From positions 310,001 through 374,000 of the forward strand of contig NZ_BMJQ01000005.1 of NCBI RefSeq assembly GCF_014643535.1: a stretch of 64,000 nt of DNA. The letters are read 5' to 3'. A program made the translations under genes and the position numbers. Shown here piece after piece: positions 10,893 to 22,200 of the stretch (positions are counted from its first letter, which is position 1; each line of letters begins with the position of its first letter). Origin of the DNA: Aliidongia dinghuensis (lineage in GTDB: Bacteria; Pseudomonadota; Alphaproteobacteria; ATCC43930; CGMCC-115725). The notes under the pieces were generated by a model. That model ran no database searches, was not told the DNA's origin, and saw nothing but the letters and a program-made list of their open reading frames with translations.

Positions 10893-12007
10893 GGCCGGTC
10901 CCCCTTGGTCAGTCGTTCTACCAGATCCGCGAGCCGCTCCGCCGCTGCCGGCTCGCCCAGCGCGCGGGCGGCTTCGGCGGCGCGGGCCAGCGCCGGACCG
11001 TCATTCAACAATTTGGCAAGCAGGGTCGAGACCCGCTCGGCCGTGAATTCCGCCTCGGACAGCAGCCAGGCGGCACCATGCTCGACCAGCACGCGTGCGT
11101 TGGCGGTCTGCTCGTCGGCGATGGCGCCGGCGAACGGCACCAGCAGGGCCGGGCGGCCGGCGACGGTCAGCTCCGCCGTGGTCGAGCCCCCGGCGCGCGC
11201 CAGCACCAGTTGGGCGGCGGCCAGCCGCGCCGGGATGTCGTCGAAGAAGCGTCGGGTCTCGACGGCGAGCCCGCTGCCGCGATAGGCGGCCTCGACCGCC
11301 TCCAAATCTTCCGGGCGGACCTGCTGGCTCACCACCAGCCTGGCTTTCAGATCCGTCGGCAGGGCTTTGAGGGCATCGGGCACGACGCGTGACAGAATGC
11401 GGGCCCCCTGGCTGCCGCCGATGATGAGCAGGCGGATCGGGCCGTCGGCGCCGGGTGCCTCGTAGGGCAGGTCGCGCACGGCGACCACGGCCGGCCTGAC
11501 CGGATTGCCCGTGCGCTCGATCTTGGCCGCATCGGTGGCCGGCACGCCCGCGACCGTGTCGAACGAGGTCGCAATCGCGCCCACCCGGGTCGCCAGCATC
11601 TTGTTGGCCCGGCCCAAGACTGCGTTCTGGTCGTGGATCAGGGTCGGCAGCTTGAGGCTGGTGGCGGCGACCATGGTCGGCATCGACGGATAGCCGCCGA
11701 AGCCGACGACCGTGCCGGGGGCGAGCCGCCGCAGCAGGCGGCGCGCCTCGAGGATGCCGCGGCCGAGATCGACGGCGAAGCGCGCTTTGGCCAGCAGGCC
11801 GCCGCCGAGCCGGCCGGCGCGCACGCGATAGGTGTCGACACCGTCGACCGGGAACGCCTTGCCGCGCTTGTCGGTGACGAGCGCCACCGGCCGGCCGCGG
11901 CGGATGAGCGCGCGCGCGAGCGCCTCGGCCGGGAACAGATGGCCGCCGGTGCCGCCGGCGGCGAGCACAACCAGCGAATTCGGCAGGGAGGAACGGGGCG
12001 CCGTCAC
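10889..12007 (-). CDS. murG: Lipid II synthase MurG
   Basis: MurG is the membrane-associated GT28-family glycosyltransferase that adds GlcNAc to lipid I to form lipid II on the inner face of the membrane. The 372-residue protein carries the first glycine loop GGTGGHLFP (18-26), the second [10 protein letters not shown], and the UDP-GlcNAc site [10 protein letters not shown] in the C-terminal half. It overlaps ftsW by 4 bp and murC by 4 bp, the classic order that places lipid II synthesis beside its polymerase. Confidence 0.97.
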   Translation of the reverse strand: MTAPRSSLPNSLVVLAAGGTGGHLFPAEALARALIRRGRPVALVTDKRGKAFPVDGVDTYRVRAGRLGGGLLAKARFAVDLGRGILEARRLLRRLAPGTVVGFGGYPSMPTMVAATSLKLPTLIHDQNAVLGRANKMLATRVGAIATSFDTVAGVPATDAAKIERTGNPVRPAVVAVRDLPYEAPGADGPIRLLIIGGSQGARILSRVVPDALKALPTDLKARLVVSQQVRPEDLEAVEAAYRGSGLAVETRRFFDDIPARLAAAQLVLARAGGSTTAELTVAGRPALLVPFAGAIADEQTANARVLVEHGAAWLLSEAEFTAERVSTLLAKLLNDGPALARAAEAARALGEPAAAERLADLVERLTKGDRP

Positions 12008-13128
12008 ACCAGCTCTCCCGTGCCGTAGCGCCGCCGGGTCAAGGCCAGCAGCATGCCCATGCCGAGGCCGAGCGCGATCAGCGACGAGCCGCCGTAGCTG
12101 AGGAACGGCAGGGTCATGCCCTTGGTCGGGATCATCTTCAGGCTCGACGCCATGTTGATGACCGCCTGCAGGCCGAACTGCACCAGGAGGCCGGTGCCGG
12201 CGAGCACGACATAGAGGTTGTTCTCGTGAAAGAGGCGGGCGAAGCCGCGGAGCACGATGAAGGCGAAGACGGCGATGATGATCAGGCAGACGACCAGGCC
12301 CAGCTCCTCGCCCGCGACCGCGAACACGAAGTCGGCATGGGCGTCGGGCAGGTATTCCTTGACCGTGCCCTCGCCCGGCCCACGGCCCCAGAGCCCGCCG
12401 TTGGTGAAGGCCTCGAGCGAGCGCATGACCTGGTAATTGTCGCCGGCCTGCGGGTCGAGGAACCGGTCGATGCGGCTCGTCACGTGCGGCAGCAGGAAAT
12501 AGGCGCCGACCAGGCCCACGGCGCCGGCGCCCATCAGGCCCACGACCAGGATGATCGGCAGGCCGGCCAGGTAGAACTGGGTGAACCAGATCGTGCTGAC
12601 CACGACCGCCTGGCCCAGGTCCGGCTGCTTCAAGAGCAGGCCGACGGTCAGGAAATAGAGGCCGATTGCAATCGCGTTGCCCGGCACGCGGACGTGGGGG
12701 TTCTTCTGCTGGGCAAACAGCCAGGCGCAGACGATGGCGAAGCAGGGCTTCACGAACTCCGACGGCTGGATCGACATGCCGCCGACGCTGACCCAGCGCC
12801 TGGCGCCCTTGATCTCAGTGCCCATGACGAAGGTGAGGCAGAGCAGCGCCAGCGTCACGGCCAGGCCGATCATGGCACCGCGCCGGATCGTCTTCGGCGA
12901 CTGCAGCGAGACGAAGAACATGGCGCCCAATGCCAGCGGCATGATCAGCATCTGGTGGCGCACGAAATAGAAACTGTCGGCGCCGATGCGCTCCGCCACC
13001 GCCGGGCTCGCCGCCAGGATCAAGAGGCCGCCGAAGCCGCACAGCACGCCGATCGCGAGCACCGTCCAGCGGTCGACGGTCCACCACCAGCGGCCGATGA
13101 TGCTCTGGTCGGTACGGGCAATGTTCAT
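12004..13128 (-). CDS. ftsW: Peptidoglycan glycosyltransferase FtsW
   Basis: FtsW is the SEDS-family polymerase that builds septal peptidoglycan together with FtsI. The 374-residue product is almost entirely hydrophobic, with about ten predicted spans. It has the SEDS landmarks GARRWVSVGGMSIQPSEFVKP, the extracellular loop LPDAHADFVFAVAGEELG with acidic residues, and the terminal LPFLSYGGSSLIALGLGMG. It overlaps murD by 4 bp and murG by 4 bp. Confidence 0.97.
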   Translation of the reverse strand: MNIARTDQSIIGRWWWTVDRWTVLAIGVLCGFGGLLILAASPAVAERIGADSFYFVRHQMLIMPLALGAMFFVSLQSPKTIRRGAMIGLAVTLALLCLTFVMGTEIKGARRWVSVGGMSIQPSEFVKPCFAIVCAWLFAQQKNPHVRVPGNAIAIGLYFLTVGLLLKQPDLGQAVVVSTIWFTQFYLAGLPIILVVGLMGAGAVGLVGAYFLLPHVTSRIDRFLDPQAGDNYQVMRSLEAFTNGGLWGRGPGEGTVKEYLPDAHADFVFAVAGEELGLVVCLIIIAVFAFIVLRGFARLFHENNLYVVLAGTGLLVQFGLQAVINMASSLKMIPTKGMTLPFLSYGGSSLIALGLGMGMLLALTRRRYGTGELV

Positions 13129-14510
13129 CGGCGGGCCTCGTCGACTGCGGCACGGGCGAGCGTGCGGAACGCATCGCCGCGCGCCTCGTAGCTGGTGAAC
13201 TGATCATAGGACGCGCAGGCCGGCGACAGCAGCACGACCGCGTCCGGGGCGCCGTCGCGCCGGGCGGCCGCCGTGGCGTCGGCGATCGCGGTCTTGAGGT
13301 CGCCCGAGCGAGTGACCGGCACCTGGGACCCGAGCGTTTGCGCGAACTCGTCCGCCGCCTGGCCGATGAGGAAGGCGCGTGCGATGCGCGGGAAGAAGCT
13401 CTTGAGCGAGGTGATGCCGCCCGCTTTGGGCAGGCCGCCGGCAATCCAGTAGATCCGGTCATAGCAGCCCAAGGCCTTGGCTGCCGCGTCGGCGTTGGTC
13501 GCCTTCGAATCATTGACGAAGCGGATGCCGGGCAGCTCGGCCACCAGCTCCTGCCGGTGCGGCAGGCCGGGATATGTCGCAATGGCCGCGGCGATCTCGG
13601 CGGGTGCCACGCCCGCGGCGCGGCAGGCGGCATAGGTGGCGGCGGCGTTCTGCCAATTGTGCCGGCCGGGCAGGGTCGGCACGGGCCCGAGGTCCATGAT
13701 CGAGCGCTGGGCACCGTCGAGATCGTCGATGAGCCGGCCGTCCATGACGTAGACGCCACCTGCGACCGGGCCTTCCGCCGAGATGCGGACGAGGCGGGCA
13801 GGGCCGCGGGCGAGCTCGGCCGCAAGCGTGCGCGTATGTTCGTCGTCGACGCCGATGATCGCCGTGTCGCTTGGCCCCTGGTTCAGGAAGATGCGCCGCT
13901 TGGCCGCAATATAGCCAGCCATGTCGCCATGCCGGTCGAGATGGTCGGGCGTCACGTTGAGCAGGATCGCCGTGGCGAAGCGGGTGTGCTGGACCAGGTC
14001 GAGCTGGAAGCTCGACATCTCGATCACGTAATGGCCCTCGGCGCTCAAGGCCGGCAGCGACAGGACCGCGGTGCCGAGATTGCCGCCGACGGCGGTTTCG
14101 AGGCCGGCCTTGGCCATGACATGGCCGATGAGCGCCGTCGTCGTCGACTTGCCGTTGGTGCCGGTGATGCCGGTGAAGCGGGCGCCCGTGCCGGCGCGGC
14201 CCAGGAGCTCGATGTCGCCGATCACCTCAATGCCGGCGACAAGCGCGCGCGCCGCGGCCGGATGCGGCTTCGGGTGGGTGAGCGGGATGCCGGGGCTCAT
14301 GACGAGGGCGGCCCAGTCGAGCGGCTCGGCCGTCGCGAGATCAGCAAGCACGAGGCCCCGGGCCTCGCCCGCGGCACGGCCCTTCTCGCCGTCGTCCCAG
14401 GCGACGACGCGCGCGCCCGAGGCTTGGAGCGCCTCGGCGGCAGCCAGGCCGGTGCGGGCGAGGCCCAGCACCGCCACGGTCCGATTGCGAAAGGGCAGGG
14501 TCCGGATCAT
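13125..14510 (-). CDS. murD: UDP-N-acetylmuramoylalanine--D-glutamate ligase MurD
   Basis: MurD adds D-Glu to UDP-MurNAc-L-Ala. The ATG at 14510 ([10 protein letters not shown]) gives 461 residues. The N-terminal Rossmann-like [10 protein letters not shown], the ATP loop GTNGKSTT at 117-124, [10 protein letters not shown], the DHLDRHG segment and the C-terminal [10 protein letters not shown] and [11 protein letters not shown] motifs identify it. The open frame continues some 300 codons upstream, but that part is mraY read in the wrong frame. The start overlaps the mraY stop by 4 bp. Confidence 0.97.
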   Translation of the reverse strand: MIRTLPFRNRTVAVLGLARTGLAAAEALQASGARVVAWDDGEKGRAAGEARGLVLADLATAEPLDWAALVMSPGIPLTHPKPHPAAARALVAGIEVIGDIELLGRAGTGARFTGITGTNGKSTTTALIGHVMAKAGLETAVGGNLGTAVLSLPALSAEGHYVIEMSSFQLDLVQHTRFATAILLNVTPDHLDRHGDMAGYIAAKRRIFLNQGPSDTAIIGVDDEHTRTLAAELARGPARLVRISAEGPVAGGVYVMDGRLIDDLDGAQRSIMDLGPVPTLPGRHNWQNAAATYAACRAAGVAPAEIAAAIATYPGLPHRQELVAELPGIRFVNDSKATNADAAAKALGCYDRIYWIAGGLPKAGGITSLKSFFPRIARAFLIGQAADEFAQTLGSQVPVTRSGDLKTAIADATAAARRDGAPDAVVLLSPACASYDQFTSYEARGDAFRTLARAAVDEARR

Positions 14511-15589
14511 CGGAGCTTCAGCGTCGACAGGCCGACCGCCGCCAGGATCGTCGCGATGATCCAGAAGCGGATGACGATCGTCGGCTCGTGCCAACCCTTC
14601 TTCTCGAAATGATGATGGATCGGCGCCATGCGGAACACCCGCTTGCCGGTCAGCTTGAAGCTCGCGACCTGGACGATGACCGACACGGTCTCGAGCACGA
14701 ACACGCCGCCGATGATGGCGAGCACGATCTCGTTCTTGGTGATGACGCTGATGGTGCCCAAGGCGGCACCGATCGCGAGCGAGCCGGTATCGCCCATGAA
14801 CACCATGGCGGGCGGCGCGTTGAACCACAGGAAGCCGAGGCCCGCGCCGATCAGCGCCGAGCAGAACACCACAAGCTCGCCGGTGCCCGGCACGTGGTGG
14901 ATCTGCAGGTAGTTGGCATAGACGACGTTGCCGGCGAGATACGCGATGAGCCCGAACGAGAAGGCCGCGATCATCGCCGGCACGATCGCGAGCCCGTCGA
15001 GCCCGTCGGTCAGGTTGACCGAGTTGGAGGCGCCGACGATCACGAACATGGCGACGGGCACGAAGAACACGCCCAGCTCGAACAGCGCGTTCTTGAGGAA
15101 CGGCAGGGCGAACTTGGTCGATAGCCCGTCGCCGGTCAGCTGGACGATGGCGATCGCGGCGGCGCCGGCGATCGCCGCCTCGAGCAGCAGCCGCTGGCGG
15201 CCCGAGACGCCCCTGTGCGAGCGGCGGGTGAGCTTCCGGTAGTCGTCGATGAAGCCGACCGCGCCGAAGCCCATGGTGACGAACAGCGTCACCCAGACGA
15301 AGCCGTTCGACAGGTCCATCCAGACGAGCGTCGAGACCGACAGCGCCATCAGGATCAGGAAGCCGCCCATGGTGGGCGTGCCCTTCTTCTTGAAATGGCT
15401 TTCGGGCCCGTCGGAGCGGATCGGCTGGCCCTCGCCCTGCTTCGACTTCAGCCACGCGATGACGCGCGGCCCCATGATGAAGCTGATGACGAGCGCGGTC
15501 AGGAACGCGCCGCCGGACCGCACGGTGATGTAGCGGAACAGATTGAACAGTAGGAACTGGTCGCCAAAGGGAGCCAGGAGATTCAGCAT
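14507..15589 (-). CDS. mraY: Phospho-N-acetylmuramoyl-pentapeptide transferase MraY
   Basis: MraY transfers phospho-MurNAc-pentapeptide to undecaprenyl phosphate, making lipid I. The 360-residue protein is polytopic and shows all family landmarks: [11 protein letters not shown], the Asp pair in GFIDDYRK, the [10 protein letters not shown] loop, FMGDTGSLA with its catalytic-type Asp, and the cytoplasmic HHH motif [15 protein letters not shown]. It overlaps murF by 7 bp upstream and murD by 4 bp downstream. Confidence 0.98.
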   Translation of the reverse strand: MLNLLAPFGDQFLLFNLFRYITVRSGGAFLTALVISFIMGPRVIAWLKSKQGEGQPIRSDGPESHFKKKGTPTMGGFLILMALSVSTLVWMDLSNGFVWVTLFVTMGFGAVGFIDDYRKLTRRSHRGVSGRQRLLLEAAIAGAAAIAIVQLTGDGLSTKFALPFLKNALFELGVFFVPVAMFVIVGASNSVNLTDGLDGLAIVPAMIAAFSFGLIAYLAGNVVYANYLQIHHVPGTGELVVFCSALIGAGLGFLWFNAPPAMVFMGDTGSLAIGAALGTISVITKNEIVLAIIGGVFVLETVSVIVQVASFKLTGKRVFRMAPIHHHFEKKGWHEPTIVIRFWIIATILAAVGLSTLKLR

Positions 15590-17019
15590 GATGGGGTCTG
15601 GCTCTGCGAAGAAGCGGCGCCGCTCAAGAGCGGCTTGACGATGTCGGCCATGCGGGTCCCGAGCGACCCTTTGATCGTGACGACGTCGCCGGGGCGGAGC
15701 GCCTCGGCGACGATGGGCGCCAGCTCGGCGGCGGTTTCGCGATGGGCGCCGCGCAGGCGTTCCGGCAGCGCCTCGTAGAGGTGACGCATGAGCGGGCCGC
15801 AGGCATAGACCCGGTCGACCCCGCTCTCCGTGAGCGGCTCGGCGAGTGCCCGGTGCAGCGCCGGCCCTTCCTGGCCCAGCTCGCGCATGTCGCCCACGAC
15901 CGCGATGCGCCGGCCGCTGGCCGCCCGGCGCGCGGCGGCCAGCACGGCGAACGCGGCGCGCATGGCGGCCGGGCTCGCGTTATAGCTCTCGTCGATGAGG
16001 GTGGCACTGCCGTCGGCGACGGCGATCGCCACACGCCGGCCGCGCCCGGCGAGGCCCGGCAGGGTCGCGAGCGCGTCGGCGGCGCGGTCAAGGTCGGCAC
16101 CCAGGGCCTGGACTGCGGCCAGCACGGCCAGCGAGTTCAGCACCAGATGCTTGCCGGGCACGCCCAGGCGATAGGCGAGGCGCCGGCCGGAGAATACCGC
16201 GTCGACCTCGCTCGTCTCGGCGCCGAGGGCGACCGAGATGAGCCGGGCCTCGGCGTCCGCGTGCTCGCCGAACGCAACGATGCGCAAGCCGCGGGCGCGC
16301 GCCGCGGCGGCGAGGCGCTCGAACATGGCGTTGTCGCGGTTGAGGATCGCGGCAGCACCCGGGGCCATGCCCTCGAAGATCTCGGCCTTGGCGTCGGCGA
16401 TCGCCTCGATACCGCTGAAATATTCGAGATGCGCCGGTTCGATCGTCGTGATGATCGCGACCTCGGGGCGGACCTGGGCGGTGAGCTCGCGGATCTCGCC
16501 CGCATGGTTCATGCCCAGCTCGAACACGCCGAATTCCGTATCGCGCGGCATGCGGGCGAGCGACAGCGGCACGCCCCACTGGTTGTTGAAGCTGCCGGTC
16601 GCCCAGTGGGTGCGGCCCTGGCGGGCGAGGCAGTGGGCAAGCGCCTCCTTGGTCGAGGTCTTGCCGACGCTGCCGGTGACCGCTGCCATGCGCGCTTGCG
16701 CGCGCGTGCGTGCGCAAGCGCCCAGGCGCTCGAGTGCCGCCTGCGTGTCGTCGACCAGGACAAGCGCCGCATCCGCCGCGACGTCGGCCGGCCGGCGTGC
16801 CACGATCGCAAGGCCGGCGCCGGATGACAGCGCCTTGCCGACATAGTCGTGGCCGTCGAGGTTCGGCCCATTGAGCGCCACGAACGCCTCGCCGGCTGCC
16901 ACCGTGCGGCTGTCGATGGAGACGCCGGTGAGGCTCTCGGGCGGGCTGCCGGATGCAGCGCCCCGGACCGCCTCCGCCAGTTCGGCGGGGGTCCAGAGCA
17001 AGGGATGCCGGGCCGTCAT
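15583..17019 (-). CDS. murF: UDP-MurNAc-tripeptide--D-alanyl-D-alanine ligase MurF
   Basis: MurF attaches D-Ala-D-Ala to complete the UDP-MurNAc-pentapeptide. The 478-residue protein has the N-terminal VSIDSRTV segment, the ATP loop GSVGKTST at 116-123, [11 protein letters not shown], and the C-terminal IDESYNASP and GDMRELG motifs of this ligase. The start overlaps the murE stop by 4 bp and the end overlaps mraY by 7 bp. The gene has the same extreme GC and codon pattern as its neighbours. Confidence 0.97.
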   Translation of the reverse strand: MTARHPLLWTPAELAEAVRGAASGSPPESLTGVSIDSRTVAAGEAFVALNGPNLDGHDYVGKALSSGAGLAIVARRPADVAADAALVLVDDTQAALERLGACARTRAQARMAAVTGSVGKTSTKEALAHCLARQGRTHWATGSFNNQWGVPLSLARMPRDTEFGVFELGMNHAGEIRELTAQVRPEVAIITTIEPAHLEYFSGIEAIADAKAEIFEGMAPGAAAILNRDNAMFERLAAAARARGLRIVAFGEHADAEARLISVALGAETSEVDAVFSGRRLAYRLGVPGKHLVLNSLAVLAAVQALGADLDRAADALATLPGLAGRGRRVAIAVADGSATLIDESYNASPAAMRAAFAVLAAARRAASGRRIAVVGDMRELGQEGPALHRALAEPLTESGVDRVYACGPLMRHLYEALPERLRGAHRETAAELAPIVAEALRPGDVVTIKGSLGTRMADIVKPLLSGAASSQSQTPSC

Positions 17020-18473
17020 CGCTTGAGGCCGCGGGCGTCGATGGCAGCGCGGGCGACGGTGGCGTCGTCGAACGGATGGACGACGCCGGCGACCGTCTGG
17101 CCCTGCTCATGGCCCTTGCCGGCGATGACGAACACGTCGCCGGGGCCGAGCAGGCCGATGCCGTGGTCGATCGCGGCGGCGCGGTCGCCGATCTCGATGG
17201 CGTCGGGACAGGCGGCCAGGATCGCGCGGCGGATCGCCGCCGGCTCCTCGCTGCGCGGATTGTCGTCGGTCACGATCGGGAGATCGGCGAGCCGGGCGCA
17301 GACCTCGCCCATTCGCGGCCGCTTGGTCGGATCGCGGTCGCCGCCGGCGCCGAACGCGACGATCAGCCGGCCGGTCGCATGCGATCTCAGCGCGGTCAGG
17401 ATCTTCTCGAGCCCGTCCGGGGTATGGGCGTAATCGACGAATACGGACGCGCCGTTGGCGAGCGTCGCGACATGCTCGACCCGGCCGCGCACGCCCTTGA
17501 GGCGGGTCAAGGCATCGATCGCGCGGTCCGGCTCGACGCCGGTCGCGATCGCAAGGCCCAAGGCCGCGAGCGCGTTCATCGCCTGGAACGTGCCGACCAG
17601 CGGCAGCTCGACCGTGCGTCGGCGGCCCAGTACCTCAAGCTCGAGCCGCTGGCCGGCCGGGACGGACGCCCGGTCGACGAGCCGGAGCGCCGTCGCCGCC
17701 GCGCCGAACTCGATGATCGGGTGGCCGGCCGCCCGCGCGACCGCGGCGGCCTCGGCGTATTCCGGGATATCGGCGTTCAGCACGGCGGTCGCACCCGGCG
17801 CCAGCACATGCTCGAACAGCCGGAGCTTGGCCGCCAGATAGGCCGCCATGGTCTTGTGATAGTCGAGATGGTCCTGGGTCAGGTTGGTGAAGGCGCCGGC
17901 CGTGATGCGCACGCCGTCGAGCCGGTACTGGTCGAGCCCGTGCGACGAGGCCTCGAGCACCGCATGGTCGATGCCGTCGGCCGCGAGCTGGGACAGCGCC
18001 CGATGCAGCGCCACCGGGTCGGGCGTTGTCATAGCGCCGGGCTCGAGCCCGTTCGGGCCCTCGATGCCGAGCGTGCCGATCGAGGCGGCGCGATGGCCGG
18101 CGTCGGCCCAAATCTGCCGGGTGAAGCTCGCGGTCGAGGTCTTGCCGTTCGTGCCGGTCACGGCCGCGACCGTCTTCGGTTGCGCGCCGTAGAAGCGGGC
18201 GGCGACAAGCGCCAGGAGCTGGCGCGGATTCTGATCGACCACGACCGGCACGGCCGCGTGCAGGTGGGCGGCGGCACCCTCCGCGTCGGTCACGACCGCG
18301 GCGGCACCGCGGCCGATCGCATCCGCGATGAAGCGGCGCCCATCATTGGCGACGCCCGGCAGCGCTACGAACAGCGTGCCGGGCGAAACGAGGCGGGAGT
18401 CAGCGGTGATCGACCGGATCACCGGGTCTTTGGCGGCGGCCCATTCGGCAAGTTTCGGGGCGCGCACGGTCAT
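17016..18473 (-). CDS. murE: UDP-MurNAc-L-Ala-D-Glu--meso-diaminopimelate ligase MurE
   Basis: MurE adds the third peptide residue. I start it at the ATG at 18473 (MTVRAPKLAE), 4 bp after the ftsI stop, giving 485 residues. The longer frame to 18683 only reads the end of ftsI in another frame. The ATP loop is GTNGKTST at 107-114. The DNPR motif at 404-407, followed by SEEP, is the signature of enzymes that use meso-diaminopimelate rather than lysine, so the wall is of the usual Gram-negative DAP type. It overlaps murF by 4 bp. Confidence 0.97.
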   Translation of the reverse strand: MTVRAPKLAEWAAAKDPVIRSITADSRLVSPGTLFVALPGVANDGRRFIADAIGRGAAAVVTDAEGAAAHLHAAVPVVVDQNPRQLLALVAARFYGAQPKTVAAVTGTNGKTSTASFTRQIWADAGHRAASIGTLGIEGPNGLEPGAMTTPDPVALHRALSQLAADGIDHAVLEASSHGLDQYRLDGVRITAGAFTNLTQDHLDYHKTMAAYLAAKLRLFEHVLAPGATAVLNADIPEYAEAAAVARAAGHPIIEFGAAATALRLVDRASVPAGQRLELEVLGRRRTVELPLVGTFQAMNALAALGLAIATGVEPDRAIDALTRLKGVRGRVEHVATLANGASVFVDYAHTPDGLEKILTALRSHATGRLIVAFGAGGDRDPTKRPRMGEVCARLADLPIVTDDNPRSEEPAAIRRAILAACPDAIEIGDRAAAIDHGIGLLGPGDVFVIAGKGHEQGQTVAGVVHPFDDATVARAAIDARGLKR

Positions 18474-18477
18474 GAGG

Positions 18478-20253
18478 TCAGTTAGCCGCAACTTTGGGGC
18501 CCATTCCGGGAATATCGGCGGTGAGGGCACGATGGATTTCAGGTGTCTCTTCGATGGGCTTAATGCCCAAAAGTGGCGCCATTCGGGCGATGATGCGCTG
18601 CACCGCCGGTCCCGCCGTCCATGCCCCGGTGACGAAACCGTACGACGCCTGCGCCTTGTTGTTCCGGTCGCCATGGGGTTCATCGATGATGACGTACACC
18701 ATGTATTGCGGGTCGTTCATCGGGAAGAATGAAATCAGCGACGACAGATTGCCATGGTGCATATACCCGCCATGCGCGCCGATCTTCTCTGCCGTCCCGG
18801 TCTTGGCCCCGACCAGGTAGCCCGGTACGTCCGCCTTGCGGCCCGTGCCGTCCGTCACGTCGTAGCGGAAGAGTTCGCGCATCAGCTCGGCCGTGCGCGG
18901 TGACAGTACGCGCTGGCCCGGCGGCACGAATCCGGCGGGCCGCTTGATGAGCGTCGCGGGGCGGAGGATGCCGCCGTCGGCGACGGCACTCGCCGCGACG
19001 GCGAGTTGAACCGGGCTCACCGCGATGCCGTGGCCGAACGCGATCGTCCAGGAATTGATCTCGCGCCACGGGTTCGGCACCTGCGGCGCGCCGATCTCCG
19101 GGATCTCGATCTGCGCCGGGTGGGTGAGGCCCAGGCGGCCGAGGAAGTCCTTCTGGATCTCCGGCGACAGCTCCTGGACCATATGGACCGAGCCGATGTT
19201 CGACGAGACGGCGAAGATCTGCGCCACGGGCACGGCGTGATGGATCGGCTCGTCGTCGTGAATCGTGAAGCGCCCGATCGAGATCGGCTTCGAGATGTCG
19301 TACATCTTCGACAGCGTGGCGGTCTTGTTCTCGAGCGCCAGCGCCGTGTTGAAGATCTTGAACACGGAGCCCATCTCGTAGACGCCGAGCGTCGCGCGAT
19401 TGAAGATCGTCTCCGGCACGACCGTATTGAGATCGTTCGGATCGAAGTCCGGCAGCGAGATCATCGAGAGCACTTCGCCGGACTTGATGTCCATGATCAT
19501 GCCGGTGCCGCCGATCGCGGTGAACGCGTCGATCTGCTTCTGGATCTCTTCCTTGAGGATCGCCTGCAGGCGGATGTCGATCGACAGCTTCAGGGGCTCA
19601 TGCGACTGGCTCAAGGCCGCGTCGAACGAGCGTTCGATGCCGGCCAAGCCCTTGCCGTCGAGATCGGTATAGCCCACGACATGGGCGGCGAGCGGGCCCT
19701 GCGGATAGATCCGCCGCTCCTCGCGCTGGAAATCGAGGCCGGGGTTGCCGAGCGAATTGACCTGCAGCTCCTGCTGCGGCGTCAGCCGCCGCTGGATCCA
19801 CACGAAGCTCTTGTCGGACGCGAGCTTGGCGTAAAGCTCGCTCTCCTTCGATCCGGGCAGGATCTTGGCAAGCTGCTTGGCGAGCTTGGCGGGCTCGCCG
19901 ATCTGGTGCGGATTGGCGAACAGCGACGAGCTTTCGAGCGTGGTCGCGAGCACGACGCCGTTGCGGTCGACGATGTCGGCGCGGCTGAACTGGGCGGGCT
20001 TCGCCGCAACCGGCTGGCCGAGCCGCGCCACTTCCGGGTCGGGCGTCTTCAAGAGCGTCACGTCGGCCAGGCGCAGGCCGATGACGGTGAAGGCGAACAG
20101 GAACGCGCCGGCGGTGATGAGCAGCCGGTTGCGGCTCGTCTCCAGCGTACGGTTGACGCGCGTGTCCCCTTCCGACGGCGCGGTCAGCGTCGGCTTGAAA
20201 TGGCGCGGACGGCAGGGATTGTCGTCGTCCTCGAGCGGCGCGACCGGCTTCAT
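18478..20253 (-). CDS. ftsI: Septal transpeptidase FtsI (PBP3)
   Basis: FtsI cross-links septal peptidoglycan as partner of FtsW. The 591-residue protein has a basic cytoplasmic tail, one membrane span at about 43-62, a PBP dimerisation domain and a transpeptidase domain. The catalytic motifs are SVFK at 296-299 (Ser296 nucleophile), SSN at 350-352 and KTG at 484-486. Start and stop are tightly packed: the start overlaps ftsL by 4 bp and murE begins 4 bp after the stop. Confidence 0.97.
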   Translation of the reverse strand: MKPVAPLEDDDNPCRPRHFKPTLTAPSEGDTRVNRTLETSRNRLLITAGAFLFAFTVIGLRLADVTLLKTPDPEVARLGQPVAAKPAQFSRADIVDRNGVVLATTLESSSLFANPHQIGEPAKLAKQLAKILPGSKESELYAKLASDKSFVWIQRRLTPQQELQVNSLGNPGLDFQREERRIYPQGPLAAHVVGYTDLDGKGLAGIERSFDAALSQSHEPLKLSIDIRLQAILKEEIQKQIDAFTAIGGTGMIMDIKSGEVLSMISLPDFDPNDLNTVVPETIFNRATLGVYEMGSVFKIFNTALALENKTATLSKMYDISKPISIGRFTIHDDEPIHHAVPVAQIFAVSSNIGSVHMVQELSPEIQKDFLGRLGLTHPAQIEIPEIGAPQVPNPWREINSWTIAFGHGIAVSPVQLAVAASAVADGGILRPATLIKRPAGFVPPGQRVLSPRTAELMRELFRYDVTDGTGRKADVPGYLVGAKTGTAEKIGAHGGYMHHGNLSSLISFFPMNDPQYMVYVIIDEPHGDRNNKAQASYGFVTGAWTAGPAVQRIIARMAPLLGIKPIEETPEIHRALTADIPGMGPKVAAN

Positions 20254-20654
20254 CGATCACCCCCGGGCTTGATCGCCGCGACGTTGGTCGCGCGGATTTG
20301 CGCGGGCTTGGCCGCGGCCTGCATCGCCTTCAGCACTGCCTCGATCTTGACGTCGCCGTCGGTCTCGGCCGGCCGGTCGGCCTTGAGCGGCAGCTGGTCG
20401 AAGCTGCCCATCTGGGCCGAGGTCACCGGCTGCAGCGCCAGGTGACGCTGCGCCATCTCGCCGATGCGGACCGGCTGGGTCAGGTAGCTCCACTCTGCCT
20501 TCAGCACATGGATCGCATCCTGATCGACCGCCGTCTGGCGGTTGATCTTGGCCAGATCCTCTTCGAGCGACTGGACCTCGTACTTGACCTTGAACAGGCC
20601 GAAGCCGAGGCCGCAGACCAGGATCAGCGAGAGAAATGTGGATGAGCGCATCAT
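20250..20654 (-). CDS. ftsL: Cell division protein FtsL
   Basis: FtsL is a small bitopic divisome protein that works with FtsQ, FtsB and FtsWI. The ATG at 20654 ([11 protein letters not shown]) gives 134 residues: a short cytoplasmic tail, a membrane span within the first 22 residues ([17 protein letters not shown]), then a coiled-coil-like stretch ([15 protein letters not shown]). Sequence conservation in FtsL is poor, so the call rests on topology, size and its fixed place between rsmH and ftsI. It overlaps both neighbours by 4 bp. The long upstream frame is out-of-frame rsmH. Confidence 0.9.
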   Translation of the reverse strand: MMRSSTFLSLILVCGLGFGLFKVKYEVQSLEEDLAKINRQTAVDQDAIHVLKAEWSYLTQPVRIGEMAQRHLALQPVTSAQMGSFDQLPLKADRPAETDGDVKIEAVLKAMQAAAKPAQIRATNVAAIKPGGDR

Positions 20655-21628
20655 GCGGCGAGCTCCTCCGCCCCGGTCGGGGCGGGCCAGGCGGGGGCGG
20701 ACGTCCGCTCGGCGACACGCAGCTTGGCGGAGCGCGCCCGCGGGTTGCGCGCGAGTTCTTCCTCGCCGGCCGTGATCGGCTTGCGCTGGACCAGGCGGAA
20801 GCTGGGCGGGCGGCGCCCGGCTGCGGCGACCGGCAGGTGGCGCGAGCCCGTGGGCTCGGCCCCCGCGCGGGCCTTGAGGAAATTCTTGATCGCCCGGTCT
20901 TCGAGCGAATGGAACGACACGACGGCGAGCCGGCCGCCGGCCTTCAAGAGCCGCTCGGCCGCGGCGAGGCCACGCGCGAGCTCGCCCAGCTCGTCGTTGA
21001 CGTAGATGCGCAGTGCCTGGAACGTGCGCGTCGCCGGATCGATGCCGTCGCGGCTCGCCGGCACGCAGGAGCGCACGATGCGCGCCAAGGTCGCGGTGCG
21101 CTCGATCGGCATCTCGGCGCGCGCTGCCACGATGGCCTTGGCGACCCGGCGCGACAGCCGCTCCTCGCCGTAGCGCCAAATGATGTCGGCGAGCTCGGCC
21201 TCGTCCAGCGTGTTGACGACGCGGGCCGCGTCGGGGCCGTCACCGCCCATGCGCATGTCCAACGGGCCGTCGGCGCGGAACGAGAAGCCGCGCTCCGGAT
21301 CGTCGATCTGTGGCGAGGAGACGCCGATGTCGAGCGCCACCGCGTCGACCTGATCGATGCCGAGCCCGGCCAGCAGCTCGACCATCGAGCCGAACTTGCC
21401 CTCGACCAGGGTCAGCCGGCCCGGGTGCGCGGCGGCAAGGGCCGCACCGCTCTCAATTGCCGTCGGGTCGCGGTCGATGCCGACGACCGTGACCGGGGCG
21501 GCCGCCAGGATCGCCTGCGAATAGCCGCCGCGGCCGAACGTGCCGTCGACGATCGTCTGGCCGGGCGCCAGATTGAGCGCGAGCACGACCTCGTCGACCA
21601 GCACGGGGATATGCAGGCTCTGGGTCAT
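20651..21628 (-). CDS. rsmH: 16S rRNA m4C1402 methyltransferase RsmH (MraW)
   Basis: RsmH methylates N4 of C1402 in the 16S rRNA decoding centre. The 325-residue protein has the SAM-binding loop [10 protein letters not shown] at 28-37, the [19 protein letters not shown] block, and the FKALRI-like [15 protein letters not shown] region. It ends in an Arg/Ala-rich tail containing [14 protein letters not shown], typical of the family. It is the second gene of the dcw operon, overlapping mraZ and ftsL by 4 bp each. Confidence 0.97.
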   Translation of the reverse strand: MTQSLHIPVLVDEVVLALNLAPGQTIVDGTFGRGGYSQAILAAAPVTVVGIDRDPTAIESGAALAAAHPGRLTLVEGKFGSMVELLAGLGIDQVDAVALDIGVSSPQIDDPERGFSFRADGPLDMRMGGDGPDAARVVNTLDEAELADIIWRYGEERLSRRVAKAIVAARAEMPIERTATLARIVRSCVPASRDGIDPATRTFQALRIYVNDELGELARGLAAAERLLKAGGRLAVVSFHSLEDRAIKNFLKARAGAEPTGSRHLPVAAAGRRPPSFRLVQRKPITAGEEELARNPRARSAKLRVAERTSAPAWPAPTGAEELAA

Positions 21629-22113
21629 GGGTTGCTCCCCTGGACGCTTCCGGGGACAGGCGCGGCCGGGCGGGCGGCGGGCAGGGTCAGCTTCTTGTCG
21701 CGGGCGGCCTGGCGCATGGCCTGCTGATGCGCCTCGTGCGCGGCCGGCTCCCAGATCTGGAACGTGGTGCTCTGGCCGACGAAGGCGACGCTCTCGGTGA
21801 TGCCGGCGAATTCCAGCATGTGGTCGGGCAGCATGATGCGGCCTTCGCTGTCGAACGGCAGCTCTCTCATGTCGGCGAACAGCGAGGCCAGATTCTCAAA
21901 TTCCTCGGAAAATTGCGGCAGCGTCTCGAGCTGGGCGGCCATCTCCTCGACCCGTGCCAGGCTGCTGCAGTCGAGTGCCGGGTACTTGAACGAACGGAAG
22001 GCGACGATACCCGCGGAATTCTGCCCACTCAGCACGGCGCGGAAAGGGGCGGGTACCGAGACCCGCCCCTTCCGGTCGACCTTGTTGACGTAGGTGGACA
22101 GAAAAAGCCGCAC
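21625..22113 (-). CDS. mraZ: Transcriptional regulator MraZ (GTG start)
   Basis: MraZ is an AbrB-fold DNA-binding protein that represses the dcw operon in E. coli. I take the GTG at 22113 as start because the protein then begins [16 protein letters not shown], the usual MraZ N-terminus, with a GGGGGAG ribosome site 6-12 bases upstream. The open frame to 22188 adds non-conserved residues. The 162-residue product has two copies of the family DxxGR element (DRKGR at 13-17 and DSEGR about 70 residues later). It is the first gene of the cluster, behind TGGGA repeats that are probably its own operator. Confidence 0.95.
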   Translation of the reverse strand: MRLFLSTYVNKVDRKGRVSVPAPFRAVLSGQNSAGIVAFRSFKYPALDCSSLARVEEMAAQLETLPQFSEEFENLASLFADMRELPFDSEGRIMLPDHMLEFAGITESVAFVGQSTTFQIWEPAAHEAHQQAMRQAARDKKLTLPAARPAAPVPGSVQGSNP

Positions 22114-22200
22114 GTGGGCTCCCCCAACTTCACCCCCAGCAAGACGGTGGCGCGGCTGCCACGGGAATTGGGTGTTCCCCCACACCAATCCCCTCCGTCA